From Candidatus Nitrosopumilus sp. (GTDB lineage Archaea > Thermoproteota > Nitrososphaeria > Nitrososphaerales > Nitrosopumilaceae): a DNA stretch of 20,444 bases. The DNA lies in assembly GCA_029861085.1 (NCBI GenBank), contig JAOUAE010000010.1, forward strand, positions 1 through 20,444, read 5' to 3'. Numbering within the stretch: the first letter of the stretch is position 1; every line of letters starts with the position of its first letter. A program made the position numbers and the translations under genes. The notes beneath the pieces are model-generated. The model had not been told where the DNA came from and made no database searches. It worked only from the letters and a program-made list of their open reading frames with translations. This document shows positions 13,131 through 20,444 of this stretch, in pieces.

Positions 13131-14060
13131 TCATTGATTCACTGAATCTTGATCACTTGTTTGATTATCTTCAGAACTGTTCTTTGAGTTTTTGTCTATT
13201 TGAACTTGATTAAACTGTTCAAGCGTTTCTTTTGGCATTGATATCATCTTCAAATATGCTTGCATTGCTTCGTGATACGTTCCTCCATTTAAGATGATTT
13301 CCTCTTTGATCTTCTTTGCTTCTTTTATGATATTCTTTGTAAATTCAAGTTGGCTTACGACCACATCTTTAATTTCAGGATTGAGACTGTTAATGTAGTT
13401 CTCATATTGATAGCCATCATATATTCCGATTCTTGGATTGTATTGGGTAATTTTCTGGTCTCTTAGATTTTTGGCAATCTCCCTTTGTTCTTCTAATGTG
13501 TCTTGATTAACTGATGCCTTCCCTGCTTCTCTTTGTTCTGATATTAATTCTTCAAGTAATCCATGATAGTATTTGAACAAAGTTTGACCGATTGGATCAT
13601 TTTCAAAATCTATTTCCTTTGAACTTAGATACTTTATTGCTTCATCCGTTGATAATTTTCCTTGTAATCCTGAGACTGGTGAGGCTTCTCCTTTTACGTG
13701 AAACTGTGTATTTGAAAACCCAGTCATTTCGTACCATGATCCAATCACGTTAACAGTATATGTAGTTCCTGGAATCCCCTGAAAGTCTTTAATTTCCGCT
13801 CTAAAGATTCCCCAAGGATCCGTGAATGCTTTAGCAGTATCTGAACCGGCTCTGATGGAAATTTCCGCCCCTCTTATTGGCTTGTATGCCTGGTCTACAA
13901 TTTTACCTGTAACTACGACTGACTCTCCTGGATTGATGGAATTATTTTGAACATTTACATCAATTAGTACTAATTCCCATAGCGATGCCTCTGAAGTTGA
14001 AATAAATGAAAATAACATCAAAAGTGAAAATAATCCTATGATGATCTTGTTTTTGTGCAC
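13131..14060 (-). CDS. Exported protein with carboxypeptidase-regulatory-like domain, 309 aa
   Basis: The start is GTG, giving VHKNKIIIGLFSLLMLFSFI, a signal peptide probably cleaved near residue 25. Residues 30-120 form a beta-sandwich of the carboxypeptidase regulatory-like or bacterial Ig type: NPGESVVVTGKIVDQAYKPI, RGAEISIRAG, AFTDPWGIFRAEIK, TTYTVNVIGSW. Such domains are common in surface and matrix proteins. From about 125 to 290 the sequence is helical and charged (STDEAIKYLSSKEID, LLEELISEQREAGKAS, KNIIKEAKKIKEEII) with some aromatic motifs (YDGYQYENYINSL). The tail is Ser/Asp/Gln-rich. There is no C-terminal anchor, so it is probably extracellular or loosely attached. The partner and function are unknown. 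Confidence 0.7.
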   Translation of the reverse strand: MHKNKIIIGLFSLLMLFSFISTSEASLWELVLIDVNVQNNSINPGESVVVTGKIVDQAYKPIRGAEISIRAGSDTAKAFTDPWGIFRAEIKDFQGIPGTTYTVNVIGSWYEMTGFSNTQFHVKGEASPVSGLQGKLSTDEAIKYLSSKEIDFENDPIGQTLFKYYHGLLEELISEQREAGKASVNQDTLEEQREIAKNLRDQKITQYNPRIGIYDGYQYENYINSLNPEIKDVVVSQLEFTKNIIKEAKKIKEEIILNGGTYHEAMQAYLKMISMPKETLEQFNQVQIDKNSKNSSEDNQTSDQDSVNQ

Positions 14061-14218
14061 AAAACCTTGTTTTAATTTATGCAGTTAAGACAAAGTATGA
14101 AGAAAAATTTGCTATTTTTTAATTTTATTTGAGTAATTCCGTTCGCTTCAAATCTTGACGCTGTCAATTTTCAATCCCGTTTACTTCTTAAACTCCGAGA
14201 ATTACCTTATCTTAAATC

Positions 14219-14878
14219 ATGGATTTGAAAAAATTCCAAAACGATGTTAATGAGATGACAGAAAATCTCTCAAAGAATCTCAAAGACAGTGATGCGTATA
14301 AACTAAATCGTGTTCGACAACAATTAATTGAAATGTATAAAAAAAATTTAGTTAAAATCAATCATTCTATTTTGGAATTAGTTTGTGCAAGCAGTCTGAT
14401 TTCTAGAGGATATACTGTTGATGTGGAAAAAGGCATTTCAGATATTTTGGTTTGTGATATTTATGCAAAAAAAGGAGGTGGAAATACCATCGTTGAAATT
14501 GAAACTGGTTTTACTCCTCCTGACCATGCCATGGATACTATAGATTATTTTACTGCAAGAATAATGAGCAAAATTGCTCGATACAGTCAATATTGCTCAA
14601 AATTTTCTTTGGCAACTCCTGCAGTTGGAATCTTGCCAATTTCAAAAGTTTTCTTACTTCCTCCAAATGCCAGAAATAAAGAAGATGTTCAAAAAATCAA
14701 AGATCTATGTGATCGTTATTACAAAAATCCCTCAATCAAATACGACGATATCCTAAACTCCCATCTTCATTCAATATACCTGATAAATATTGACAAGGGA
14801 TTTACAAAAGAACTTGATCCTCAAGGATACGTTGATTTGACTGCAAGTCTTCTTGAAAGAGGCCAAGTAGAATACTAA
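14219..14878 (+). CDS. Possible PD-(D/E)XK-fold protein, 219 aa
   Basis: After a charged helical start (residues 1-48) the protein shows a helix with Glu53 (ILELVCASSLISRGYTVDVE), then ISDILVCDIYAK with Asp75, and VEIETG with Glu93 and Glu95. This order (Glu in a helix, GY, Asp, then ExE on a strand) resembles archaeal resolvase-like or restriction-endonuclease-like folds. However, Lys is missing from the usual ExK position, and a Lys in the next helix (IMSKIARYSQY) could replace it. The C-terminal 90 residues are helical with LLPPNARNKEDVQKIKDL. It is probably cytoplasmic. It may be an active nuclease or an inactive relative that binds DNA. The fold call is tentative; the coding call is firm. 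The gene before it on the other strand is divergent. Confidence 0.75.
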   Translation: MDLKKFQNDVNEMTENLSKNLKDSDAYKLNRVRQQLIEMYKKNLVKINHSILELVCASSLISRGYTVDVEKGISDILVCDIYAKKGGGNTIVEIETGFTPPDHAMDTIDYFTARIMSKIARYSQYCSKFSLATPAVGILPISKVFLLPPNARNKEDVQKIKDLCDRYYKNPSIKYDDILNSHLHSIYLINIDKGFTKELDPQGYVDLTASLLERGQVEY

Positions 14879-14930
14879 TGTCACTTCCAGAGAAAAAATT
14901 CAAATTCTCCTATTGTTTAGGAAAAATAAG

Positions 14931-15065
14931 ATGATTTGTGCGGCATGTGAGACAAGAAAGCATTTTGAATGCATTGATTGCATGAATAATCACAAGACCC
15001 ATCTGTGTAGTTGTGATTGTCATGATGAAAATACAGAATCCCATGAAGTTGGGAAAACCCACTAA
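14931..15065 (+). CDS. Small Cys/His-rich protein, 44 aa
   Basis: ATG 14931 opens a short frame beginning MICAACETRKHFECIDCMNN. Cys3, Cys6, Cys14 and Cys17 form two CxxC pairs, and HKTHLCSCDCHDE follows with His21, His24, Cys26, Cys28, Cys30 and His31. Seven Cys and six His in 44 residues, with regular spacing, strongly suggest binding of one or two zinc ions, somewhat like a miniature B-box. It lies 52 bases after the possible PD-(D/E)XK gene on the same strand. Its stop is one base from the stop of the convergent PAC2 gene. I do not recognise a named family. Confidence 0.65.
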   Translation: MICAACETRKHFECIDCMNNHKTHLCSCDCHDENTESHEVGKTH

Positions 15066-15066
15066 T

Positions 15067-15747
15067 TCAGTTCTTAAATCTTCTTTCGATATCTTCAGCC
15101 ATTACTTCTAGCTGATTGATGTCTCCTAATTTTCTATAGGTTAGTTTTTCAATGGTTTTGATGATGCTGATTGCTGATCTGTATTGTGGAATTTCAGGCG
15201 CATTTAGCTCTGCATACATACCTATTCCATGAATTCCATTTTTTTTTGCAAATCCCAAAATCAATCCATTAAAACCAGTAATGAGTGATTTTTGGGGCGT
15301 GGTTTCTACATTCAGTCCTTCCATCTGTTTCATTAATTCTTTAGATGTTGAAGTGATGAATGTTTTAGGTTCGTTTTCAAAAATTCGGTTTGTATGGAAA
15401 CCTCCTAACGTATAGATAAATTTTGCAGAATATTTTTTTGCGACATTGATTACGTCTTGACATAAATCATTTAACTCACTATTGCTTTGGGGTTGTCCTC
15501 TGCCTCCTCCAAAAACTATCAAATCATCTGTGTACTTGTATTCCCATTTCTCATCGGGAATCTCAATGTATCCGCCTTTGTCTATGACATATGTTGGGAA
15601 TGGAATTTTTGCTGTTCGAAATGTTTTTGTGTGAAGTGAGTTGTTGATGAAATTCACTACGATGCTGCCAACATTTCCCATATCTTGCATTGCTGCAATG
15701 ATGATTGGCTTTTTCACGTTTGGTTCCTCTTCTTGAATGAACTCCAT
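15067..15747 (-). CDS. PAC2 family protein (proteasome assembly chaperone-like), 226 aa
   Basis: The sequence begins with an acidic stretch and then IIIAAMQDMGNVGSIVVNFI, which matches the glycine-containing GxGNVG turn at the start of PAC2 proteins. TAKIPFPTYVIDKGG, LIVFGGGRGQPQSNS, AKFIYTLGGFHTNR and SLITGFNGLILGFAKKNGI follow, as expected for the family's alpha/beta fold. Eukaryotic PAC2 helps assemble the proteasome alpha ring, and archaeal relatives (PbaB and others) bind the proteasome or other substrates. The C-terminus is a helix ending ERRFKN without the HbYX tail typical of proteasome-docking chaperones. Start ATG 15747 is supported by a TATA element 30 bases upstream. A proteasome link with the JAMM protease is possible but distant. 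Confidence 0.85.
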   Translation of the reverse strand: MEFIQEEEPNVKKPIIIAAMQDMGNVGSIVVNFINNSLHTKTFRTAKIPFPTYVIDKGGYIEIPDEKWEYKYTDDLIVFGGGRGQPQSNSELNDLCQDVINVAKKYSAKFIYTLGGFHTNRIFENEPKTFITSTSKELMKQMEGLNVETTPQKSLITGFNGLILGFAKKNGIHGIGMYAELNAPEIPQYRSAISIIKTIEKLTYRKLGDINQLEVMAEDIERRFKN

Positions 15748-15768
15748 ATTTTATTTTAAATTTAATGA

Positions 15769-15777
15769 ATTTTAAAC
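15769..15777 (-). promoter_or_regulatory. TATA box for the PAC2 gene
   Basis: The minus strand reads GTTTAAAAT, about 22-30 bases before ATG 15747. Confidence 0.45.
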
Positions 15778-16016
15778 GTATATTGTGATCAAAATTATTT
15801 CAGATTACTTGCATGCGATTTGATATTTTTTTCTTGAAATGATTTTTTATATTTTTTTGGTTTCATGGATAAATGTTTTTTCCAATATTCTTTTGATATG
15901 ATTATAACATTCTTAGACAAAGACCAAGAGTATGTCTCATGATATTTCCAAATTATTCAGATCTATGCATTCTTTGAAATGACATCTGAATTCTTCGAGA
16001 TTAGAAATGTTGTGAT

Positions 16017-16044
16017 GGGGGACCTTTTCCCCCGTATTTTTTCT
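16017..16044 (+). terminator. Orphan terminator-like hairpin
   Basis: GGGGGACCTTTTCCCCC folds into a 6-bp stem with a 5-base loop and is followed by GTATTTTTTCT. No gene ends upstream on this strand, so it may terminate an unknown small RNA. Confidence 0.45.
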
Positions 16045-16235
16045 CTAGGTTACTCTTAATCTTGATAATATTTGAAATTTTATCATAAATTGAGCCTGTG
16101 ATTTCACCTTGATAATTTTACCTGTACAATAAAACTAATGTCATATTTTAACTCTTGTAGATTTTCAGTTTCTATTTTTGTGATCGAGAAAAATATCAAG
16201 ATTCATAAGGCAAAAAAACTTTCTCTCTCCAAATT

Positions 16236-17963
16236 ATGGAGACATCGATGGAAAATATCGGCACATTGGAATATGTTCTTGACAAATATTCCAAAATTTG
16301 GAGCTGGAAAGTCACAGGTGAGCGTGCCGTTAGCATGATATCTCGACTTGTCCCAGAAGCTTGGTATGGCGAAAATGTTAATGAAGTGATTATCCCTGAC
16401 AGTACTGAAAGTGTAAAACAGATTAAACTCCTTATGGATAGATATCCTCTTGAAATTTTGTCAAAATCAATTTGGCAAAGAAAAATTGTAAAGACATATG
16501 CTCCAAAACCCACATTGCCTCCGATTAAACTAAAACTAAAACGTGCAAAAACTGGTGAACAATTTCGAGGTAAGCTTTTAAATTTTCAAAAAGAGGGACT
16601 GGATTTTTTGCTAAAATCTTCTGGCAATGCATTATTAGCTGATGAGATGGGGCTTGGAAAAACTGTACAGACATTATCTTACACTGCAACTGAAAAACAA
16701 ACATTTCCTCTTCTTGTTGTTGCACCCCTAGTAACACTGAAAAACTGGGAACGAGAAATTGAAAAGTTTCTAAAGAAAAAAAGCCGAAATGGAAGAATTC
16801 TAGACTCTGAATCACCCAGTGTCACAATCATTCGAACTGGAAAATCACATGAACTTCCAAAAACTGATATTTACATTATTAATTATGAATTACTTTTCAA
16901 GAGAAATGAAGACATTTCCAAACTGGGAATTAGGACAATCGTCTGTGACGAGGTACATAATCTAAGATCAAAAACTACCCAAAAATACAAGGCAGTAAAA
17001 AAACTAGCAGCACTCCCTTCAATCTTATATAGAATTGGTCTTTCTGGTACCCCTATTTACAATCGGGGTTCTGAAATATGGCCCATCATTGACATCATAA
17101 AACCTGGGTTGCTTGGAAGCTTTAAGGAATTTTGTGAATACTTTTGTTATGTTAACGACAAGGGCAAGGCAATTGTTTTGGAAAACAAACGTGCTTCTCT
17201 TAGAAATGAATTGCAAAAACATGTGATGCTTCGAAGAAAAAAGGCAGATGTCTTAAAGGAGCTTAAAGACAAAGTTCGTTACAAAGAAGTCATTGCAGCT
17301 GATACTGATTACTATCTTGAAGAACTCGATAAAATTTGGATGAAAGTTGAAGCAGAGCAAAAAGATGATGCGGCAACTGAATTCTCTAAATCTGCATCAT
17401 ATCATAGGGCAATTCAAAGTGAAAGGCAAATTGCAGGTATCGCAAAAGTTCCACACGTAATTAATTTTGTTAAAAATATCATGGAAATTGAAGAAAGTGT
17501 TGTCGTGTTTTGCCATCATAAGGTAATTCATAAACTGCTCCATCAAAGTCTACAGGAATTTTCACCGGTTTCAATTATTGGTGGGCAATCTGATGCTACA
17601 CGACAAGATCAAATAGACAAATTTCAAAAGGGTGAATCTAAATTAATGATTGCAGGTATTCGTGCAGGCAATGTGGGAATTAATTTGACTAGGGCAAAGT
17701 ATGTCATTTTTGCAGAACTTGATTGGAGCCCTGCTATTCATAGACAAGCAGAAGACAGGCTTCACAGAATAGGCCAGAAAAACACTGTATTTGCATATTA
17801 TTTGATTGGAAATGGAACTCTAGATGATCACGTTGCAAATATTTTGGTGGATAAGAGTTATGAAATTGATGAGATAATGGATGAAACAAAAGAAAACTAT
17901 GAAAACAAAGACAAGGCAGAACTCATCTTGGCCCAGATACAAGATAAGATTCGTTCAAAATAA
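16236..17963 (+). CDS. SNF2/SWI2-family DEAD/H-box helicase (SMARCAL1-like layout), 575 aa
   Basis: All main SNF2 motifs are visible: Walker A DEMGLGKT (136-143), VVAPLVTLKNWEREI (161-175), DEVH (238-241), LSGTP (269-273), MLRRKKADVLKELK (331-344) and motif VI HRQAEDRLHRIGQ (502-514) with its arginine fingers. The C-terminal half has VVVFCHHKVIHKLL and IIGGQSDATRQDQIDKFQKG, typical of the second helicase lobe. These enzymes use ATP to move along double-stranded DNA and remodel protein-DNA complexes or forks. An N-terminal region of about 110 residues (WSWKVTGERAVSMISRLVP) may be an accessory domain. There is no SWIM domain. The length is compact compared with eukaryotic relatives. The stop abuts the convergent winged-helix gene. 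Confidence 0.93.
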   Translation: METSMENIGTLEYVLDKYSKIWSWKVTGERAVSMISRLVPEAWYGENVNEVIIPDSTESVKQIKLLMDRYPLEILSKSIWQRKIVKTYAPKPTLPPIKLKLKRAKTGEQFRGKLLNFQKEGLDFLLKSSGNALLADEMGLGKTVQTLSYTATEKQTFPLLVVAPLVTLKNWEREIEKFLKKKSRNGRILDSESPSVTIIRTGKSHELPKTDIYIINYELLFKRNEDISKLGIRTIVCDEVHNLRSKTTQKYKAVKKLAALPSILYRIGLSGTPIYNRGSEIWPIIDIIKPGLLGSFKEFCEYFCYVNDKGKAIVLENKRASLRNELQKHVMLRRKKADVLKELKDKVRYKEVIAADTDYYLEELDKIWMKVEAEQKDDAATEFSKSASYHRAIQSERQIAGIAKVPHVINFVKNIMEIEESVVVFCHHKVIHKLLHQSLQEFSPVSIIGGQSDATRQDQIDKFQKGESKLMIAGIRAGNVGINLTRAKYVIFAELDWSPAIHRQAEDRLHRIGQKNTVFAYYLIGNGTLDDHVANILVDKSYEIDEIMDETKENYENKDKAELILAQIQDKIRSK

Positions 17964-18578
17964 TTAAATTTCTAATTTGTTTTTTAGTTCGGATAGTTTT
18001 TTAATGATTGTGTCTTTTTTTGGCTGCCCTAACTGTGTATCTTGAATTTCTTTTATAATTTCATCCACTCTGCTTAGAATTTCAATTTCTGGTTTTATCT
18101 CTCCAAATCTTATTTTGTCGAACCCTTCAGTCTCTGTCTTGTCTATTTCTACCACTCCTTCAGGCAAAATTTCAAAAATTTTAACTATTTTTTCTTCTTG
18201 TCTCTGGGGTGACATTAAAATAAATTGACTTTTTCTTAATTTTTCAACTTCTTCAGATGTTTCCAATTTTGGTATTTTAAGAATGTCTGAAATTTGTTCC
18301 ATATTGCATGATTTTATCTGCAATAATCGTAGTATTCTTGCCCATTTTGGAATACTTTTACTCCATAGAACCTCTCTTGCAAGTTCGGTAATTGAAAATG
18401 ACCCATTACTGTTCAACGAAATCATTTTTCTATCTTTTAGTGTTGCAAGAGAATCTAGGATCTTTCCAACTCCTAATCTTTTTAATTCTGAATTCTCTAA
18501 ATCATTTTCATTAAATGTACCGTTTTCATTAATTGCCAAATGTAGAATTTCTAAATCAATAGTTCCTAGTTTTCTCAT
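17964..18578 (-). CDS. Two-winged-helix DNA-binding-type protein, 204 aa
   Basis: Residues 1-70 form a winged helix: LGTIDLEILHLAI, KRLGVGKILDSLATLKDRKM as the helix pair, and a wing (SLNSNGSFSITELAREVL). Residues 80-150 look like a second (WARILRLLQIKSCNMEQISD, ILKIPKLETSEEVEKLRK, FILMSPQRQEEKIVKIFEI). The tail (about 160-204) is charged and coiled-coil-like (EILSRVDEIIKEIQDTQLGQ, KKLSELKNKL), suitable for dimerisation. It is divergent from the superoxide dismutase gene across 91 bases, an arrangement common for a regulator and its target, but this is inference. Its 3' end touches the helicase gene. The start is ATG with a TATA box at -27. Confidence 0.75.
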   Translation of the reverse strand: MRKLGTIDLEILHLAINENGTFNENDLENSELKRLGVGKILDSLATLKDRKMISLNSNGSFSITELAREVLWSKSIPKWARILRLLQIKSCNMEQISDILKIPKLETSEEVEKLRKSQFILMSPQRQEEKIVKIFEILPEGVVEIDKTETEGFDKIRFGEIKPEIEILSRVDEIIKEIQDTQLGQPKKDTIIKKLSELKNKLEI

Positions 18579-18597
18579 GCTGTTGTTTTGTCCTCAA

Positions 18598-18605
18598 GAT
18601 TTATC
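18598..18605 (-). promoter_or_regulatory. TATA box for the winged-helix gene
   Basis: The minus strand reads GATAAATC, 20-27 bases before ATG 18578. Confidence 0.4.
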
Positions 18606-18640
18606 ATTCTTTCCACTTGTTGTGATTTTTGTTCTTGAAG

Positions 18641-18648
18641 AATATATG
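18641..18648 (+). promoter_or_regulatory. TATA box for the superoxide dismutase gene
   Basis: AATATATG lies 22-29 bases before ATG 18670. It lies back to back with the winged-helix promoter. Confidence 0.5.
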
Positions 18649-18669
18649 TGGATTCTACAGTTCTGATTT

Positions 18670-19293
18670 ATGGTTCGTTATGAACTTCCAAGATTGCCCT
18701 ACGGGTATGATGAATTAGAACCATTTATCGATGTTGAGACAATGAAAATTCACCACCAAAAACATCATCAAGCATATGTTGATGGATTAAATAAGTCTCT
18801 TGGAGAAATTGGCGGGGCATCACATCCTCAATACATCTCATCAATTCTATCTGATCTAAAATCAATTCCTGAATCTGGACGAAGTGCAATTAATTTTTTT
18901 GGAGGCGGTTTTGAGAATCATAGATTGTTTTGGGAAACCATGACTCCTGATGGTAAAGGAAAACCTGATGGAGAGCTGGAGGATTCAATTGATGTATACT
19001 TTGATGATTTTGAGAATTTTAAAAAAATCTTCTCTGAAAAAGCAATATCTATTCAAGGCAGTGGTTGGTGCTGGTTGGTTTTCAATGCTACATATCATAA
19101 AATTGAAGTCATCACTACCAAAAACCAAGATAGCCCTTGGACTGTTCAGAAATATCCTTTATTGGGATTGGATGTTTGGGAGCATGCATACTATTTGAAA
19201 TATCAGAACAAGAGGCCTGATTATGTCAAAGCATGGTGGAATGTTGTGAATTGGGACTATGTTGGAAACAGGTTTACAGAGCTTGCCATCTAA
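18670..19293 (+). CDS. sodA: Superoxide dismutase, Fe/Mn family, Mn-type signature
   Basis: The 207-residue protein fits the family from [18 protein letters not shown] to the end. Metal ligands are His28 (KIHHQKHH), His84 (GFENHRLFW), Asp168 and His172 (DVWEHAYY). The second-shell Tyr36 and the Gln in TTKNQDSPW (Gln153) are present, with GGG before the second ligand. Gln at that site and Gly near 80 fit the Mn-type rather than the Fe-type pattern, so Mn or cambialistic use is likely. The enzyme turns superoxide into peroxide and oxygen in the cytoplasm; there is no signal peptide. Aerobic ammonia oxidation makes such a defence necessary. The gene is divergent from a winged-helix protein and followed after 49 bases by an exported protein with its own promoter. 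Confidence 0.95.
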   Translation: MVRYELPRLPYGYDELEPFIDVETMKIHHQKHHQAYVDGLNKSLGEIGGASHPQYISSILSDLKSIPESGRSAINFFGGGFENHRLFWETMTPDGKGKPDGELEDSIDVYFDDFENFKKIFSEKAISIQGSGWCWLVFNATYHKIEVITTKNQDSPWTVQKYPLLGLDVWEHAYYLKYQNKRPDYVKAWWNVVNWDYVGNRFTELAI

Positions 19294-19312
19294 AGTCTGA
19301 TTTGGACAAATT

Positions 19313-19321
19313 CTTTTAAGG
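19313..19321 (+). promoter_or_regulatory. TATA box for the surface-protein gene at 19343
   Basis: CTTTTAAGG lies about 22-30 bases before ATG 19343, a clear leaderless promoter. Confidence 0.55.
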
Positions 19322-19342
19322 CGAAATTCCATTTTTCCTCAT

Positions 19343-20444
19343 ATGAACAAGAGTCTAAGATACATTGCACTTCTTGCAATTCTACCCTTGTTTACAGCAG
19401 GTATGACTACCGATTATTTCTCAGATGCTGAGGCACTCAAAAGTCAAGGCACTGGAACCTCCAAATATGGTTCTAGTACTGGTGTCTGTGGATTACAATT
19501 ATGTTCTGAAATTCCAGGTGGAAAAGACGCATGGAATGCACAACAAGGTAAAGTCACACCTGTAGCTCCAGTTGAAGAAACCGAAGTGAAAGAAACCATG
19601 ATGGAAAAAGATAATTCTATGATGGAAGAAACTCCTGAAGAAGAAATAACTGAAGCTGACTTGGGTTCTGTACTTAGATTATCAAGAGCAAATGTTCCGG
19701 CAACAATTCCTATGCATCAGGGATACTATAACGGTGAGGATGTTTATTACATCATCACTGATTCTAGTGACCCAACACATGCAGATATAATCACAAAAAA
19801 TCAGGGTTGGCAAGTAGAACTTGCTCCTTTGTTAAAGAATGCTCCTGAAGAAGCACTTTCAAAAACATACATGTTTACCAACGGCGTTGAAGGCAACGGT
19901 GTGCATGGATATCAGGGTGAAGTCTTTACAAGTACACCTGAACAAACAGATGTGTACAGCGCATTGACTTCTCATGTCCATGTGACATGGAATGAGGGTG
20001 TGACATCAAGAGTACTTGATTCTGATGCAATGATTATGGAGGCAGCTGAGAACAAAGAAATTACATTGACAGAAGTTGAAGTAGTTTTGAATATGCCTCA
20101 AATTGTTTGGCCTGGAGGTCAGATGATGGTTAAGGAAACTACTTTGACTGATACTACACCATACGGTGGTGGTCAGGTTCTTGATATCGATACAGAAGAG
20201 ATGAATGTGACTTTCATAGCCCATCGCGGATGGGGTCCAGATGGTAGAACAATCTATTACATTGTAACAGATGCTACTCCTAGTGGTCCTGCCGGAATGA
20301 TGGGCGTTGTTAGCGCACCAACATCTGCAAGCTTGATTGCAAATTCAGCAGCAGTAGACTTGTATCAATTCAAAAATGGTATGACAGGCACTGGTCCGTT
20401 AGGATTCCAACCTGGAATTGCAGCGGGAGCCCCCGGTGATGCAA
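19343..20444 (+). CDS. Exported surface protein with internal duplication, 3'-truncated
   Basis: ATG 19343 starts a frame open to the window end (367 residues seen). The start NKSLRYIALLAILPLFTAG is a signal peptide. Residues 31-65 have two Cys (GVCGLQLCSE) in a Gly/Ser-rich segment. A Glu/Met-rich linker follows (about 78-105, with MMEKDNSMMEE). Then come two related modules: HQGYYNGEDVYYIITD (125-140) matches HRGWGPDGRTIYYIVTD (294-310), and YMFTNGVEGNGVHGYQG (177-192) matches YQFKNGMTGTGPLGFQP (341-356). SHVHVTW (210-216) with an HxH pair could bind metal. The Met-rich linker might also bind copper, but this is a guess. I do not recognise the family with certainty. It probably sits outside the cell. 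The end, and any anchor, is outside the window. Confidence 0.8.
   Translation, partial: MNKSLRYIALLAILPLFTAGMTTDYFSDAEALKSQGTGTSKYGSSTGVCGLQLCSEIPGGKDAWNAQQGKVTPVAPVEETEVKETMMEKDNSMMEETPEEEITEADLGSVLRLSRANVPATIPMHQGYYNGEDVYYIITDSSDPTHADIITKNQGWQVELAPLLKNAPEEALSKTYMFTNGVEGNGVHGYQGEVFTSTPEQTDVYSALTSHVHVTWNEGVTSRVLDSDAMIMEAAENKEITLTEVEVVLNMPQIVWPGGQMMVKETTLTDTTPYGGGQVLDIDTEEMNVTFIAHRGWGPDGRTIYYIVTDATPSGPAGMMGVVSAPTSASLIANSAAVDLYQFKNGMTGTGPLGFQPGIAAGAPGDA

Larger units (their letters stand above)
15748..16235. other. Gap with an orphan hairpin and no supported gene
   Basis: The notable element is a GC-rich hairpin with a T-run at 16017-16044. Upstream lie two overlapping tiny frames (14 codons from 15899, 16 codons from 15932) that I do not call. 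TATA-like runs occur at 15844-15855, so a short transcript ending at the hairpin is conceivable. The final bases hold the promoter of the helicase gene. Confidence 0.45.

Noticed and set aside
15899..15982. Two overlapping tiny frames (14 and 16 codons)
   Set aside because: They are too short to separate from chance, although they lie upstream of the orphan hairpin.

Overview
The window looks like chromosome from a mesophilic, low-GC ammonia-oxidising archaeon of the Nitrososphaerota (Thaumarchaeota), most like Nitrosopumilus. This is inferred from protein style and gene content, since no database could be searched. Supporting signs are short dense genes on both strands, AT-rich TATA elements about 27-32 bases before start codons (leaderless or nearly leaderless transcription), frequent GTG and TTG starts, a PAC2 protein, a JAMM protease, and many small zinc-binding proteins. 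I see no rRNA, tRNA, CRISPR array, insertion sequence or clear prophage.

Layout. 1-2.8 kb: the end of an Lrp/AsnC ligand-binding protein, two uncharacterised proteins, two SRPBCC-fold proteins and a small membrane protein. 2.8-5.3 kb: a rightward cluster of a coiled-coil protein, a JAMM/MPN metalloprotease, a membrane-anchored zinc ribbon and an unknown protein. 5.3-10.3 kb: the two permeases of a peptide/nickel-type ABC transporter (DppC-like and DppB-like), on the same strand but separated by 2.6 kb holding a zinc-ribbon protein, an exported helical protein, a small basic protein and long AT-rich gaps. 10.4-13.1 kb: small genes, including a duplicated CxxC-x17-CxxC protein, a Cys-rich protein, a YwbE-family protein, a SWIM-type protein and an ArsC/Spx-like protein. 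13.1-15.8 kb: an exported regulatory-domain protein, a possible PD-(D/E)XK-fold protein, a 44-residue Cys/His-rich protein and a PAC2 protein. 16.2-20.4 kb: a SNF2-family helicase, a winged-helix protein, a Mn-type superoxide dismutase, and an exported surface protein cut off by the window end.

How they fit. Plausible working groups are the transporter permeases (ATPases and binding protein lie elsewhere), redox and oxidative stress proteins (SOD, ArsC/Spx-like), protein turnover (JAMM protease, PAC2) and DNA or chromatin work (SNF2 helicase, winged-helix protein, possible nuclease fold). Most genes appear to have their own promoters. The main oddities are four convergent gene pairs whose stop codons touch or lie one base apart, the split permease pair, a recent in-gene duplication with 65 identical bases, a 7-bp tandem repeat inside the coiled-coil gene, several palindromes at promoters, and a few mini-genes or decayed reading frames. 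I did not find a convincing multi-gene novel defence or mobile system. The JAMM cluster and the duplicated surface protein are the best candidates for something undescribed.
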